From positions 4,716 to 68,715 of the forward strand of contig CAZHFN010000010.1 of NCBI GenBank assembly GCA_964531105.1: a DNA stretch of 64,000 nt, in the 5' to 3' direction. Made by a program: the position numbers and the translations under genes. Shown here piece by piece: positions 35,470 through 43,796 of the stretch (position 1 is its first letter; each line of letters opens with the position of its first letter). The stretch comes from UBA2256 sp964531105 (GTDB taxonomy: Bacteria; Spirochaetota; Spirochaetia; Treponematales; Rectinemataceae). The notes under the pieces were generated by a model that searched no databases, was not told where the DNA came from, and worked only from the letters and a program-made list of their open reading frames with translations.

Positions 35470-36600
35470 ATGAAAGGACAAGAGCTTAGAAACGCTATGG
35501 GACTTCCCCGGGTTATCAACGCATCGGGAACCCTTACAGCCTTCGGGGGGTGTCGACTGAGACCCGAGGCGGCTGCCGCTATGGCCGAGGCCTCTGGTCA
35601 TTTCGTGGAAATGGAAACCCTGCTCAGAAAAACAGGGGAGCGGATTGCCGACATGCTGGGCGTGGAAGCAGCCCTGGTTACCGCCGGTGCATCGCCGGGT
35701 ATAATCCAATCCATCGCCGCCAGCATCGCGGGGCAGGATCCCTGGCTTCGCAACTGTCTTCCTTCCTGTCCTCCCGCCCGATCCGAAGTGATTATCCAGC
35801 GCAGCCACCGCAATCCCTACGACAATGCAGTACCCACCGCAGGAGCGCGCTTCGTGGAAATAGGGGACTGCATAAAGACCCACCCGTGGGAGCTGGAAGC
35901 GGCGATTACCGAGAATACCGCGGCGGTGTTCTACGCCCTCCAGGCGGAGATGCTCAATGCCTCACTTTCACTGGACGAGACTTTGAAAATTGCCCACACC
36001 AAGGGCGTACCGGTAGTGGTGGATGCCGCCGCCGAACTGCCACCCAAATCCAACCTCTGGAACCTCTGCAAACGAGGAGCCGATCTCGTGATTTTCTCTG
36101 GAGGCAAGGAGATCGCTGGCCCCCAAAGCTCGGGACTGGTGGCGGGTAAAAAAGCTCTCATCGACGCGGCCCGCTACAACGGAGCGCCCAATTATGGCGT
36201 GGGCAGACCCACAAAGGCTGGCAAGGAAAATGTGATGGGGTTCCTAGCGGCCTTAGAAGCCTATCTCGCCGAGGACGAGGATGCCCGAATGGCCGATATG
36301 GCCAGAATCTGCGACCTTTGGCTGACTGGGCTCAAAGACCTGCCCGGGGTGCTCGTCTCGCCGTTCACCGCCACCGAACCGGGCATTCATCCGGTGTGCA
36401 TTCCCAAGGTGCTTGTGCGCAAGGCTGAAATGGATGCCCAGAACGCTCAGCGATCTTTGCGTGAAAAGGGCTCTGGCGAAACTGCAGTGCTCGTCGATTT
36501 GTGGAAGGGTGGTCTGGTGCTCAATCCTCAGACAATTGCGGGAACCGAAGCCGAAGAAGTCCTGGAGGCTCTCAAAAAACTGCTTGCCCCCAAGGCTTAG
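35470..36600 (+). CDS. SelA/DgaE-like PLP-dependent lyase
   Basis: 376 aa, fold type I. It has the family start LPRVINASGTLTAFGGCRL, TAGASPGIIQSIAASIAG, and the PLP Lys in FSGGKEIAGPQSSG. This is the group of D-glucosaminate-6-phosphate ammonia-lyase (DgaE) and uncharacterised relatives such as EF0838 of Enterococcus, found next to a KDPG aldolase and an amidohydrolase, as here. Predicted to deaminate an amino-sugar acid to a KDG-type product. It is not selenocysteine synthase. AGGTGGAG precedes ATG 35470. Confidence 0.82.
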   Translation: MKGQELRNAMGLPRVINASGTLTAFGGCRLRPEAAAAMAEASGHFVEMETLLRKTGERIADMLGVEAALVTAGASPGIIQSIAASIAGQDPWLRNCLPSCPPARSEVIIQRSHRNPYDNAVPTAGARFVEIGDCIKTHPWELEAAITENTAAVFYALQAEMLNASLSLDETLKIAHTKGVPVVVDAAAELPPKSNLWNLCKRGADLVIFSGGKEIAGPQSSGLVAGKKALIDAARYNGAPNYGVGRPTKAGKENVMGFLAALEAYLAEDEDARMADMARICDLWLTGLKDLPGVLVSPFTATEPGIHPVCIPKVLVRKAEMDAQNAQRSLREKGSGETAVLVDLWKGGLVLNPQTIAGTEAEEVLEALKKLLAPKA

Positions 36601-36718
36601 CGCGGCTAACCGCAGCTGCTGCGCGGCATTCTACAACACGCCCTACGGCGAACTGAAACTGCAGAGCGCCACAGCCGCGCGGCGCGTTTCAGCCTTATGC
36701 CCGGCCGGGCGATGTGGT

Positions 36719-36738
36719 GCCGCCGCGCGGCGGCTTTT
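36719..36738. terminator. Terminator between convergent lyase and dppF genes
   Basis: GCCGCC (36719-36724), GCGC loop, GGCGGC (36729-36734), then TTTT. It serves the plus-strand lyase and overlaps the dppF stop at 36737. The preceding 36601-36718 is GC-rich with short palindromes and no gene. Confidence 0.75.
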
Positions 36739-37720
36739 AGTACAGGTGGCAGGCCACCTGATGTCCGGGGGCTACTTCCCTTAAAACTGGTACTTCAACC
36801 CGGCAACGATCCATAACCTTGGAACAACGAGTGTGGAACAGGCAGCCCGGGGGTGGAGCCAGGGGGCTGGGTACATCCCCGCCCAAGGGAGCCCGCAGGC
36901 GCCGCTTAGCGGGGTTGGGAATCGGAATAGAAGAAAATAGAGCCTGAGTATAGGGATGGAGGGGCTGGGCAAAAATCTCCTTCTTGCCCGCGATCTCGGC
37001 GATTTTTCCCAAGTACATGACGGCAATGCGGTCCGAAATATGCTTTACCACACCTAAGTCATGGGCAATAAAAATATAGGTAAGATTCTTCTTTGCCTTC
37101 AACTCCTGGAGCAAATTGATGATCTGCGCCTGGAGGGACACATCCAGGGCTGAAACCGGCTCGTCAGCTATCACCAGTTCAGGAGAGAGGGACAGAGCCC
37201 GGGCTATGCCAATGCGCTGGCGCTGACCGCCCGAGAACTCGAAGGGAAAGCGGGCATAGTAATCAGGATTGAGACCCACGGTGCCCAAGAGTTCCTTCAC
37301 TTTTTCATCCCGTTCGGCGTTGCTCGACACCAGCTTGTGAATCATCAGAGGCTCGCCCACGTTGCCTGCAATATTCATGCGGGGATTGAGGGATGCATAG
37401 GGATCCTGAAAGACCATCTGAATCTTGCGGCGTATGCCGCGTAGAGCTTCTCCAGTAAGATGGGTGATATCGGCGCCCCTGAATTCGATACGCCCTGAGG
37501 TTGGATCGATAAGCCGCAAGATGAGCCGGCCGGTGGTGGATTTACCGCAGCCCGACTCGCCCACTATACCGAAGGTCTCTCCCTTGGCTACGGAAAAACT
37601 CACATCGCTCACCGCCCGCACCAGGGCATGGGAGCCGCCGCCGGAGCCGGAAGCTCCTCCAGCCTTGTGAACCTTGAATTCCTTGGTCAGATTTTCTACC
37701 TTGAGAATGATGTCGCTCAC
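36737..37720 (-). CDS. dppF: Peptide-type ABC transporter ATPase, DppF/OppF
   Basis: 327 aa. Walker A GESGCGKST, signature FSGGQRQRIGIARAL, Walker B LVIADEPVSALD. The C-terminal oligopeptide extension includes PLHPYTQALFSSIPIPNP and a four-Cys-type LFHTRCSKVMDRC, which in this group can bind an iron-sulphur cluster. Last gene of the transporter operon; overlaps dppD (ATGA). Confidence 0.93.
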   Translation of the reverse strand: MSDIILKVENLTKEFKVHKAGGASGSGGGSHALVRAVSDVSFSVAKGETFGIVGESGCGKSTTGRLILRLIDPTSGRIEFRGADITHLTGEALRGIRRKIQMVFQDPYASLNPRMNIAGNVGEPLMIHKLVSSNAERDEKVKELLGTVGLNPDYYARFPFEFSGGQRQRIGIARALSLSPELVIADEPVSALDVSLQAQIINLLQELKAKKNLTYIFIAHDLGVVKHISDRIAVMYLGKIAEIAGKKEIFAQPLHPYTQALFSSIPIPNPAKRRLRAPLGGDVPSPLAPPPGCLFHTRCSKVMDRCRVEVPVLREVAPGHQVACHLY

Positions 37721-38778
37721 GGCTGCCCTCCTTTACCACCCGCTGGCTTTCGGGGGCGGGGTTTGGCCTCCGGTGACTTTTTATCCAGAAGCTCATCCTC
37801 CCCTGCACCTAACCTGTTCCAGCAAGCCACCAGATGACCGGGAGCCGCCTCGATGAGATCGGGAGTATCGATAGCGCAGCGCGAAAGAGCCCTAGGGCAG
37901 CGATTGGCGAAGCGGCAACCCTTGGTTTCCCCTATCAGGCTAGGCACTGTACCGGGAATAGAATAGAGCTGGGCGCTTTCCTTTTCAATATCGGGAATGG
38001 AATCCATCAGACCCCTTGTATAGGGGTGCATGGGTTGGGCAAACAGCGATGAAGTCTCGGCAAACTCTGCGATCCTTCCGCCGTACATCACCGCCACCTT
38101 ATCGGCCACTTCGGCAATGACACCCAAATCATGGGTGATCATGAGCATCGACATGCCCATGGTCTCTTTCAGCTCGCGCAGGAGCTGGAGAATCTGGGCC
38201 TGTATGGTTACATCCAGTGCTGTGGTGGGCTCGTCGGCTATAAGAAGGGTGGGTTTGCAGGAAATAGCCATGGCTATCATAGCCCGCTGCCGCATGCCTC
38301 CGGAGAGCTCGTGGGGATAGGATCTAAGCCGCCGTTCGGGGTCGGGAATACCCACTTTTTTCAGGGATTCCAGGGCTATCGCCCAGGCTTCCTTTTTATC
38401 GATAGAACGATGGGCGCGCAGGGCTTCCACGATTTGCCGCCCTATGGTGTAAACCGGATTGAGGGATGTCATGGGCTCCTGGAAAATCATCGCAATGGAA
38501 TTGCCCCTTATGCGATACATATCCTTTTCGCCCATAGCGGCGATGTCCTGGCCATCGAAAAGAATTTGGCCTGCCACAATCCTTCCCTGAGGCTTGGCAT
38601 ACAATTGCATCACGGAAAGGGCTGTCACCGTCTTGCCCGAGCCGGATTCTCCCACCAAACCCAGGGTTTCGCCCCGGGTCAGATCGAAGCTCACCCCGTC
38701 CACGGCGCTCACGATGCCAGCGGGAGTGGAAAAATGAGTTTTAAGACCGCGAATCGACAGCAAAATGTCCGACGGCAT
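37717..38778 (-). CDS. dppD: Peptide-type ABC transporter ATPase, DppD/OppD
   Basis: 353 aa. Walker A GESGSGKTV, signature LSGGMRQRAMIAMAI, Walker B LLIADEPTTALD. The C-terminal extension has MHPYTRGLMDSIPDI and CRFANRCPRALSRC. It pairs with DppF as a heterodimeric motor. Three bases separate it from dppC. Confidence 0.93.
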   Translation of the reverse strand: MPSDILLSIRGLKTHFSTPAGIVSAVDGVSFDLTRGETLGLVGESGSGKTVTALSVMQLYAKPQGRIVAGQILFDGQDIAAMGEKDMYRIRGNSIAMIFQEPMTSLNPVYTIGRQIVEALRAHRSIDKKEAWAIALESLKKVGIPDPERRLRSYPHELSGGMRQRAMIAMAISCKPTLLIADEPTTALDVTIQAQILQLLRELKETMGMSMLMITHDLGVIAEVADKVAVMYGGRIAEFAETSSLFAQPMHPYTRGLMDSIPDIEKESAQLYSIPGTVPSLIGETKGCRFANRCPRALSRCAIDTPDLIEAAPGHLVACWNRLGAGEDELLDKKSPEAKPRPRKPAGGKGGQP

Positions 38779-38781
38779 GGC

Positions 38782-39624
38782 TCACACTCCTTTGATGTCG
38801 TGCCTGAATCGCGGATCTACCTGATCGCGCAGGACATCGCCTACCAGGTTGAACGACAGCACCGTCAGAACAATAAAAAATCCGGGAATAAGCAGCATCC
38901 AGGGAGCCCTGGCCAGATAAATGGATCCTTCGGAGAGCATGTTGCCCCAGCTGGGAATCTCAGGAGGAAGCCCGAGACCCAGAAAGTCCAGGGAAGCCAT
39001 GTCCAAAAGGGAAAAGGCAAAGGTGAAGGTAGCCTGGACAATGACAGGCGAAGTGAGGTTGGGGAAAATATGCTTGATTAAAAGCCGGAAGTCAGAGGCA
39101 CCGGCTGAGCGGAAGGCCTCGATGTAGACTTCTTCTTTTAACTTGAGTGTCATGCCGTAGACGATGCGGGTTGTGCGGGTGAGGTAGGTAATGCCCACGG
39201 CGAGGATCACATTCACCATGCCGCGGCCAAAAATAGTCATGAGCACCAAAGCCAGCAGCAGCGAGGGAAAGGCCATCATCACATCGATAAGCCGCATGAA
39301 GGGGGCGTTGAGGGCCTTGAAATAGCCGGCCACCAGGCCTACAAAGATGCCGATAGTGACCGAAAAGAGCACCACGCCCACCGAGCTTATAAGACTTGTT
39401 CTGGCACCGTAGACCACCCTGCTCCAGATATCCCTACCAAAATTGTCGGTGCCAAAGATATGGCCTTTGCCGGGGGGAAGAAGCCTGTTGGCTGGGTCCA
39501 TGTCCAAGGGATTTATAGGCGCAACCAAGGGCGCTAAAAGGGCCATGAGAATGATAAAGCCCAGGAAGGCCAGACCGGCGATTGCGATCTTTCGGGACCG
39601 CAGCATTTTTAGAAATCCTGACAT
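38782..39624 (-). CDS. dppC: Peptide-type ABC transporter permease DppC
   Basis: 280 aa. About six hydrophobic segments; N-terminal OppC-type TM followed by PANRLLPPGKGHIFGTDNFGRD, a well-conserved stretch. The EAA loop is YIEAFRSAGASDFRLLIKHIFPN. Lies between dppB and dppD with short gaps. Confidence 0.93.
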   Translation of the reverse strand: MSGFLKMLRSRKIAIAGLAFLGFIILMALLAPLVAPINPLDMDPANRLLPPGKGHIFGTDNFGRDIWSRVVYGARTSLISSVGVVLFSVTIGIFVGLVAGYFKALNAPFMRLIDVMMAFPSLLLALVLMTIFGRGMVNVILAVGITYLTRTTRIVYGMTLKLKEEVYIEAFRSAGASDFRLLIKHIFPNLTSPVIVQATFTFAFSLLDMASLDFLGLGLPPEIPSWGNMLSEGSIYLARAPWMLLIPGFFIVLTVLSFNLVGDVLRDQVDPRFRHDIKGV

Positions 39625-39636
39625 ACGGCCCTCCTT

Positions 39637-40584
39637 TTAGCTGTACCGAATGCGCGGGTCGAGGGCGCCGTAGGCAATGTCGACCAGCAGGTTAATCGCC
39701 ATGTAGAGCAGGGCGATGCAAAGGATAATTCCCTGAATGACCGGATAATCACGGCGCAAGACGGAGTCCACCACCAATTTTCCGATGCCCGGGAGAGAAA
39801 AGACAGTTTCGGTCACCACAGTACCGGACACGAGGCCCGCGAAGGTAAAGCCCAGGGCCGAGACCAGGGAGTTCATGGAATTACGGAATACATGGAGCAC
39901 ATTCACCGCGGGCTCTTTCAAGCCCTTGGCCCGGGCGGTGCGCACATAGTCTTCCTTGAACACATCCAGCATCGAAGCCCGGGTAAGCCTGATAATCAGG
40001 GCAGAGTTGGGTGCCGACAAGGTAATGGCGGGCAATATGAGGTAACGCAGATTGCCCCAGTTACCGGATTGGAAAATAGAAGGAAAACCTGAACTGGGCA
40101 GCCATTTCAGCTTTACGGCAAAAAAGGTCATCAAGGTTAAACCCAACCAGAATGTAGGAATCGAGGCAAAGCCCATGCTGATGCCCGAAATGCTCTGGTC
40201 GAGCTTGGTACCGTAGCGAGTGGCTGAAAGGTAGCCCACCGGTATGCCGATAAAGAGGATCAATAAGAGGGTAAGCAGGGCGAGGAGTACACTGGTCTCG
40301 GCCCTGTTGCCTATTACAGCAAGCACGGGCTGACCAAAAAAGATAGAATTGCCCATGTTGCCCACCGCTAAACCGCCAATCCACTTTCCATATTGCACCC
40401 AGATAGGTTTATCCAGGCCCATTTCTTCCCTTACGGCGGCTACCTGTTCAGGGGTGGCCATATCGCCTAAAAGGATTTCGACGGGATCTCCGGGAATGAG
40501 GTGCACGAAACCGAAGACCAGCACGGACACCAGGAACAGGGATGGGATCATCCCCACTATCCGTCTCAGCACGAACTTGAGCAT
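39637..40584 (-). CDS. dppB: Peptide-type ABC transporter permease DppB
   Basis: 315 aa with about six hydrophobic segments. Typical start FVLRRIVGMIPSLFLVSVLVF and FVHLIPGDPVEILLG; EAA-type loop YVRTARAKGLKEPAVNVLHVFRN. Follows the binding-protein gene after a strong hairpin. Confidence 0.93.
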   Translation of the reverse strand: MLKFVLRRIVGMIPSLFLVSVLVFGFVHLIPGDPVEILLGDMATPEQVAAVREEMGLDKPIWVQYGKWIGGLAVGNMGNSIFFGQPVLAVIGNRAETSVLLALLTLLLILFIGIPVGYLSATRYGTKLDQSISGISMGFASIPTFWLGLTLMTFFAVKLKWLPSSGFPSIFQSGNWGNLRYLILPAITLSAPNSALIIRLTRASMLDVFKEDYVRTARAKGLKEPAVNVLHVFRNSMNSLVSALGFTFAGLVSGTVVTETVFSLPGIGKLVVDSVLRRDYPVIQGIILCIALLYMAINLLVDIAYGALDPRIRYS

Positions 40585-40615
40585 GCGTGTTGCTCCATTA
40601 ATTGTGGAAAGAACC

Positions 40616-40654
40616 CGGGCACCCTTCTGCGGCCCTGCCGCAGAAGGGTGCCCG
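40616..40654 (-). terminator. Strong hairpin between dppA and dppB
   Basis: A 17-bp perfect stem (40616-40632 with 40638-40654), loop CCCTG, in the 137-nt gap. On the minus strand it is followed by a T-containing stretch. It probably attenuates or protects so that dppA is expressed above the membrane genes. Confidence 0.8.
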
Positions 40655-40721
40655 AATCCAGATCAAGAAATGCCGAATCAAGCTTGCCAGTAAGGCTTTG
40701 AAGCTTTCGGCAAGGCTAATG

Positions 40722-42251
40722 CTATTTGAAGCTCACATTCCAGAACTTCGGCCAAATCAGCTGGGATTCGCCCAGGTTCTGCACCTTCGGGGAGTAGATA
40801 TCGTAGGTATAGACATCGCCCACCTTGTGCACCGGCACCTGCGTGTAGATGAGTTTCTGCAGCTGAGCCCAGGAGTCCAGACGCTTCTTCTCATCCAGGG
40901 TGGAGGTGAATACCTGCGCCAGAGCCTGCTTTTCTGCAGTAGCCCACCAGCCGGGATAGGTGTCGCTCATGAAGCTGAAGAGAATGGGATCGGGTACGAA
41001 GCCGTGGTGGGTAAAGAACATGTCCCACTGCTTGCCGTCGCCGCGCTTACTTACCAGGGTTGCCCAGTCATAGATCTGCAGGTCGATATTGAAGCCCGCG
41101 TCCTTGAGCTGCTTGGTAAAGACAAGGCCGATATCGTTGTGGATTTTATAGGCCGAGGAAACCATGAAGACGATCTTCTCGCCCTTGTAACCGGCCTCTG
41201 CGGCCAGGGCTTTGGCCCGGGCTGCGTTGTTGGGGCTGTAGTTTTCCAGACCGGCGTTGTTGAACCAAGAAGTGCCCTTGGGCATGAAGGAACCGTTGGC
41301 CGACCATAGATTCTTGGGGCCTACGGCAGCTTGGAGAGCGGCGGTGGTGTTCAGGGCGGTGAGCACCGCGACGCGGAGCTTGTAGTTGCCCACAAAGGGA
41401 CCTTCGGTGGAATCGAAGAACATCAAGGGCATCAGGACGCCTTCGTTAACCAGGGTTACCACGGAAGGATCGCTGGAAAGCATTTCGTACAAATCGCCGG
41501 AGATCTGCTCGGCATAGTCGTAATCGCCGGCCTTGACGCCGTTGACACGGGTGCCCACGTCGCTGACAGGGATAAACTGGATCTGGTCGAACTGAGCCAC
41601 GCGCTTGCCGCCGTAGCCGTCGGCAGCGTCGGTCCTGGCGACATAGTCCTTGAACTTCTCAAGAAGTATAAAACGGCCGGGGTTACGCTGCACAAAGCGG
41701 TAGGGACCGGTACCAATATATTGGGTCTCGGCGATGGGCGTCTTGGTCGCGGGCTTGGCTATCTCCTCGGGATAGATTACCGGTCCGCCGTTGATGAAGG
41801 CTAAAAGGGTCTTCCAGGGCGCGAATACGTCTTTGAAGAAGAGTCTGACGGAGTACTTGGACGGGGCGTCGACCTTTTCGATATGCGCGAAGAGCACTGG
41901 ACCGCGCACGCCATAGACGCCCCAGCGATTGAGGGAGGCGAGCACGTCGGCCGATGTCATTTCCTTGCCGTTGTGGAACTTCACCCCCTGCCTGAGAGTG
42001 AGGGTGATGGTTTTGCCGTCGGCGGAGATAGTCTCTTTTTCTACAAGCATCGGCACTGGATCGTAGCTCTTGTTAAAGGTATACAGACCCTCAAACACGT
42101 GCTGGGCGATAGTTGTCGCCTGATCAGAGGTAATCACCTGCTGGTCGAGACTGGGTGGCTCTGCGATGGTCGCATACCTGAAGGTAGCGGCGCTTGCCGT
42201 CATCGTCACTAAAATGAGTGCGATGGCGAGGATTGTCCGTTTCAGTTTCAT
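40722..42251 (-). CDS. dppA: Peptide-type ABC transporter substrate-binding protein
   Basis: Family 5 periplasmic binding protein of 509 aa with signal peptide (MKLKRTILAIALILVTMTASA). Visible blocks are YATIAEPPSLDQQVITSD, GKTITLTLRQGVKFHNGKEMTSADV and NNAARAKALAAEAGYKGE. The group binds di/oligopeptides, but also sugars and opines, so the cargo is open; its position suggests the substrate of the amidohydrolase/lyase pathway. Confidence 0.9.
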   Translation of the reverse strand: MKLKRTILAIALILVTMTASAATFRYATIAEPPSLDQQVITSDQATTIAQHVFEGLYTFNKSYDPVPMLVEKETISADGKTITLTLRQGVKFHNGKEMTSADVLASLNRWGVYGVRGPVLFAHIEKVDAPSKYSVRLFFKDVFAPWKTLLAFINGGPVIYPEEIAKPATKTPIAETQYIGTGPYRFVQRNPGRFILLEKFKDYVARTDAADGYGGKRVAQFDQIQFIPVSDVGTRVNGVKAGDYDYAEQISGDLYEMLSSDPSVVTLVNEGVLMPLMFFDSTEGPFVGNYKLRVAVLTALNTTAALQAAVGPKNLWSANGSFMPKGTSWFNNAGLENYSPNNAARAKALAAEAGYKGEKIVFMVSSAYKIHNDIGLVFTKQLKDAGFNIDLQIYDWATLVSKRGDGKQWDMFFTHHGFVPDPILFSFMSDTYPGWWATAEKQALAQVFTSTLDEKKRLDSWAQLQKLIYTQVPVHKVGDVYTYDIYSPKVQNLGESQLIWPKFWNVSFK

Positions 42252-42299
42252 TTCTGCCTCCTGAAATAATGATGCCTTTTCTTTTATGACACGGCTTAA

Positions 42300-42327
42300 A
42301 GTATACTCTATAGTATCCCCCTGTCAA
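42300..42327 (-). promoter_or_regulatory. Promoter of the dppA operon
   Basis: Minus strand: TTGACA (42322-42327), 16-nt spacer, TATACT (42300-42305), close to consensus. Confidence 0.8.
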
Positions 42328-42334
42328 ATTAAAA

Positions 42335-42351
42335 ATGAAACTAAGTTTCAT
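42335..42351. promoter_or_regulatory. KdgR/IclR-type operator between divergent promoters
   Basis: ATGAAAC, TAA, GTTTCAT: a 17-bp perfect palindrome (8-bp arms around one A). Core TGAAAC-N3-GTTTCA is the layout reported for enterobacterial KdgR (IclR family) sites. It lies 8 nt from the dppA -35 and 3 nt before the amidohydrolase -35. Confidence 0.75.
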
Positions 42352-42353
42352 AA

Positions 42354-42382
42354 TTGACGAATCATCGGGGAGGCTCTACACT
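42354..42382 (+). promoter_or_regulatory. Promoter of the amidohydrolase gene
   Basis: TTGACG (42354-42359), 17-nt spacer, TACACT (42377-42382), 18 nt before the ATG. The short leader contains the AGGAG ribosome site. Confidence 0.7.
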
Positions 42383-42399
42383 TCAGTCAGGAGTGAACC

Positions 42400-43638
42400 A
42401 TGGACAATACCAGGCAGTATTCGTTGCTTATAAAAGGCGGAAGAGTGCTGGATCCGGCGAACAGGATCGACAGGATCGCCGATATCGGAATACAGGATGG
42501 CAAGATAGCGGAGATAGGATCCGCTCTCCAACCCGGTCCTGAAACGAAGGTGATAGACGCCAAGGGCTGCCTAGTTACCGCAGGCCTGGTGGACATTCAC
42601 ACCCATTTGTTCGCATCGGCTCTTGTGCCCGACGCCTGGGCGGGGGACAACAGCATCTACCCCGATGGTTTCAGCTTCAGAACCGGCGTCACCACCATGG
42701 TGGACGCAGGCTCCGCCGGAGCCAGGAATTTTGCCCATTTCCGCGGTACTGTCATAGACAGGGCCAAGACCAGGGTATTCTCCTTCGTCAATATTGCCAG
42801 CCACGGCATGATCAGCGACGCGCTGGAACAGGAAGCCAACGTCTTCGACGCGGACAAAACCGCGGCCATGGCCAAGGAGCACTCCGATGTAGTGGTGGGC
42901 ATAAAGAGCGCCCATTACTGGAAGCCCGACTGGCTTTCGGTGGATTCGGCCCTGGAAGCCGGGGAGAAATCAGGCCTGCCCATCATGGTGGACTTCGGCT
43001 ATTTCAGAAAGGAAAGGCCCTACTGGGAACTCGTGGGCGAAAAACTAAGGCCCGGCGACTTCTCCACCCACTGCTTCCGGGGTCCAGTACCGGTAATCGA
43101 CGAGGCAGGCTACGTGTACGACTACCTCTTCAAAGCCCGCAAGCGGGGCGTGCTCTTCGACCTGGGCCACGGCGCCGGTAGCTTCCTCTTCCGCAACGCC
43201 GTAACCGCCCTGGCTCAGGGCTTTCCCCCTGACACTATCTCCACCGACCTCCACGTGCTCAGCATGAATCGTCATCTTATGGACATGCCCACCACTATTT
43301 CCAAGCTTCTGGCGGCGGGCATGGGCTTGAGCGAAGCCATCGAACGCTCCACATCCATTCCGGCAAAACTGATCGGCCACCCCGAACTCGGCACTCTCGC
43401 CAAGGGCGCCCTGGCGGATATCGCCGTATGGAATCTACTGGAAGGGGATTTTGGCTTCACCGATTCGGTAAACGGCCTGCTACGCGGAAAACAGCGCCTG
43501 ATGTGCGAATTTACCACCCTTGGGGGTGAAATTGTGTGGGACTGGAACGGCCGCGCCGGTGTGGACTACAAAACCCTGCCCGCCGATGCGGGAATAAGGG
43601 AAAATCTGGAATTCCTGGTGCGCCCTGGCTGCTGTTAA
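42400..43638 (+). CDS. Amidohydrolase/deacetylase-family metallohydrolase
   Basis: 412 aa. Amidohydrolase-superfamily ligands: DIHTHLF (two His), bridging carboxylated Lys in VVVGIKSAHY, later His in DLGHGAGS region and Asp in TDLHVLS. The family (EF0837, Atu3266 types) includes enzymes that hydrolyse N-acetyl-D-amino or acetyl-lactate-type substrates and often neighbours a SelA-like lyase and KDPG aldolase. Predicted to deacylate the imported substrate in the cytoplasm. AGGAGTG precedes the ATG. Confidence 0.88.
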   Translation: MDNTRQYSLLIKGGRVLDPANRIDRIADIGIQDGKIAEIGSALQPGPETKVIDAKGCLVTAGLVDIHTHLFASALVPDAWAGDNSIYPDGFSFRTGVTTMVDAGSAGARNFAHFRGTVIDRAKTRVFSFVNIASHGMISDALEQEANVFDADKTAAMAKEHSDVVVGIKSAHYWKPDWLSVDSALEAGEKSGLPIMVDFGYFRKERPYWELVGEKLRPGDFSTHCFRGPVPVIDEAGYVYDYLFKARKRGVLFDLGHGAGSFLFRNAVTALAQGFPPDTISTDLHVLSMNRHLMDMPTTISKLLAAGMGLSEAIERSTSIPAKLIGHPELGTLAKGALADIAVWNLLEGDFGFTDSVNGLLRGKQRLMCEFTTLGGEIVWDWNGRAGVDYKTLPADAGIRENLEFLVRPGCC

Positions 43639-43691
43639 GTATCGACAGGATAACACGATATACAAGATTAGCAAGAAAAGTCGCTAAATAG

Positions 43692-43723
43692 ATAAAGGCC
43701 GCCTCATGAGAAGCGGCCTTTAT
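43692..43723 (+). terminator. Terminator of the amidohydrolase gene
   Basis: An 11-bp stem (43692-43702 with 43713-43723), 10-nt loop, followed by CTTT. Confidence 0.75.
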
Positions 43724-43746
43724 CTTTAAAAATTTTCTGGACGCTT

Positions 43747-43782
43747 ACGACAGAATCCAGTAAATCATTGAAATTCTGTCGT
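43747..43782 (-). terminator. Hairpin downstream of eno
   Basis: A 10-bp stem (43747-43756 with 43773-43782), 16-nt loop. On the minus strand an A/T-rich stretch follows. Probable end of the eno transcript. Confidence 0.55.
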
Positions 43783-43796
43783 CCTGTCCAATATTT

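Noticed and set aside
35470..36600. Selenocysteine synthase SelA
   Set aside because: SelA-like fold but shorter than typical SelA, located in a KDG island and with DgaE-type motifs; no selB or tRNA-Sec nearby.
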